Shown here one piece after another: positions 62,614 to 64,000 of a stretch of DNA of 64,000 nucleotides; positions within the stretch are counted from its first letter, which is position 1, and the number at the start of each line of letters is the position of its first letter. The translations under genes were made by a program, and so were the position numbers. The stretch covers positions 7,440,001-7,504,000 of the forward strand of contig NC_083586.1 of assembly GCF_027579695.1 (NCBI RefSeq). The letters are read 5' to 3'. The DNA comes from Neoarius graeffei. Its lineage: Eukaryota; Chordata; Actinopteri; Siluriformes; Ariidae. Under the pieces are notes generated by a model. It saw nothing but the letters and a program-made list of their open reading frames with translations. It ran no database searches and was not told where the DNA came from.

Positions 62614-63275
62614 TATGGCCCCCACTCACCAGTGGAACTGTTGACAGTCAACATTGGCTCAAACATGTATGGGAGCACAGGATCTCATATCAAGTATATT
62701 GCCCAATTTAAGTCGACAGATTTGAAAAATCCAGAAGTATGAAGGTAGGATAGTGCCATATAGCCAAAGAAGAGCAGACTATGATTTGCACTTGTAAAAC
62801 CCGTAATTCGCAACTTGTGAATGCGCATCTCAGAGTTTGTAAGTGTAACTTCAGATCCACACATCTGCAAAAAGCAAACTGCCAAGCATATTTCACAACT
62901 TGTGAAAGCGCATCTTCAAATTTGCACTTGTAACTTCAGATCTGCAAAGCTGCACAACAGGATTTGCATGTGCAGGTTCCTATTTGCTCGCTCAGTTGCG
63001 TCATCCTTCTCACGTGATTTTTGGCACAATTTACTCGGATGGAGATTTGAAGGAAACGATTTGCACGCAGAGACCAGGAATGCCTGTTCTACCACTTTTG
63101 TCCAGGAGGTGGCAGTGTGGTTATTGGCCATGCAAAGTCGTATATAGGGAATAATATCTCAATAAACGGCTCTGTGGCCATGAATCTTGGTCTGCGACAC
63201 GGCGCCACGAAAGCATGGAGGGAAGAGGTGTTCAACAACGTGTAAGTAACATTATGGTTTAAATGTCTTATAGTT
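62614..63275. mobile_element. Probable MITE with internal duplication
   Basis: Two similar segments of about 90 bp, at 62805-62880 and 62895-62975, share CACAACTTGTGAA.GCGCATCT, TGTAACTTCAGATC and CACA.CTGCA. GTATATAGGGAATAATATC near 63130 and ATAGTGCCATATAGCC at 62750 may be related ends, but I cannot prove an inverted repeat. Confidence 0.4.
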
Positions 63276-63585
63276 AACTATTGCCGCTTTTCCACTACAA
63301 ACGCAGCTGAGCCGAGTCGAGCTGAGTCGGGCTGAGCGGGGCTGTTGGAGTTGCATTTCGACTACAACCGCGCTGAACCGTGCTGGCTGGAAGTGGGTGG
63401 ACACATTGGGTGGAGTTAGCGAAAGTGGGTGGACGTCATGTGATGTCGTTAAGCAGCGCAAACAGTGACATCAGTGACAGTGGCGGAACAAGTCAGAGCC
63501 GGGCCGGGGGCGGGGCAAGTGACCGGGCCCTTTATTAAAGCTTATCATAACATCATTTTAGGCTACAAAATGTCCGCAACTGCGG
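63276..63585. other. GC-rich repeat-like segment
   Basis: It starts TTGCCGCTTTTCCACTACAA and has a run of GCTGAGCCGAGTCGAGCTGA-type repeats (63305-63345). The opening resembles known fish MITE ends, but no matching right end is found before the window ends. Confidence 0.4.
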
Positions 63586-64000
63586 TGTTTACCAATTTCA
63601 ACACTACCGGGTGCAACTATGTTATTTAGTACATCAAGTCCTTCAAACGAACATGTAACTCAGAAACAAAAAACATTAGGATACTGTACATGGCTCATAA
63701 TAAAACATCAATAGCCTATACTGCGCACATTATTTGAAGGGCATACGAATGAGCGCTCAGAGGTTGCAACGGTGACAGGAAGAGTCAGAAATAAAAGGAG
63801 GGTGGTGCAAACCTCACTGAATGCACTGTGTTTACCAATTTCAACACTCCGGGGTGCAACTATGTTATTTTGTACATTAAGTCCTTCAAACGAACATGTA
63901 ACTCAGAAACAAAAAAAACATTCGGCGACATACTGTACATGGCTCATAATAAAACATCAATAGCCTACTGCGTGCATTATTTGAAGGGCATACGGCGAGC
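63586..64000. repeat. Tandem duplication, 243-bp period
   Basis: Unit 1 (63586-63828) and unit 2 (63829 to the window end) share TGTTTACCAATTTCAACAC, AAGTCCTTCAAACGAACATG, TACATGGCTCATAATAAAAC and TTATTTGAAGGGCATACG. They differ by a few substitutions and short indels. The array may continue beyond the window. Confidence 0.88.

Noticed and set aside
62614..63275. A defined MITE with terminal repeats
   Set aside because: ATAGTGCC...TATAG-like segments are suggestive but do not form a convincing inverted repeat.

Overview
This is eukaryotic DNA, almost certainly from a teleost fish. I see no host protein gene and no tRNA or rRNA gene that looks functional. Nearly every recognisable segment is a transposable element: Tc1-like transposons of at least four families, L2/CR1-type LINEs, two Ty3/gypsy-type LTR retrotransposons, hAT elements, P-like and Harbinger-like MITEs, a Penelope-like foldback, and tRNA-headed SINEs with the V-SINE (DANA-like) core. 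The SINE with a GATGAGAT-type tail and the L2 family ending in an AAGTC-type tail remind me of catfish and related otophysan genomes, but I cannot prove the taxon from sequence alone.

Layout. 246-6118: a LINE on the minus strand, split by a Tc1-like element that itself carries a Penelope-like foldback. 6119-8892: a 5'-truncated L2 LINE (minus). 8893-16590: a Ty3/gypsy element of normal pol order, cut by a LINE 3' end, by a Tc1 whose left end was overwritten by its right end, and by a second Tc1. 16590-18483: LINE and Tc1 fragments. 20610-27298: a four-part nest. A Tc1 remnant holds a hAT element with 14-bp termini and an 8-bp target duplication; that hAT holds a Tc1 and a second, 3.7-kb hAT element with a three-exon open transposase gene. 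28130-29691: a DD37E Tc1. 31081-32073: a MITE related to the inner hAT. 32534-34735: a Tc1 cut by a solo LTR that contains a 5S rRNA-like segment. 35936-53850: two LINEs of one clade, head to head, then a third; the plus-strand one is split by a gypsy element (42201-48726) whose integrase lies upstream of reverse transcriptase. 54536-59547: an L2 LINE holding a Harbinger-like MITE, a P-like MITE with a THAP remnant, and a nested pair of MITEs. 59560-62613: palindromic Tc1 remnants, SINEs and a deleted Tc1. The last 400 bases are a tandem duplication.

Most coding regions are decayed, often by CGA to TGA changes or by loss of catalytic residues (YIDD to YIND, YLDD to YLED, DDE Glu to Lys). The best-preserved genes are the inner hAT transposase (23599-26495, three phase-0 exons) and a LINE reverse transcriptase (2963-4663). 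The points I consider most worth checking are the 5S-containing LTR, the inner hAT gene with the 6-bp target duplications of its relatives, the integrase-first gypsy element, and the Tc1 with 410-bp inverted arms made from its own coding end.
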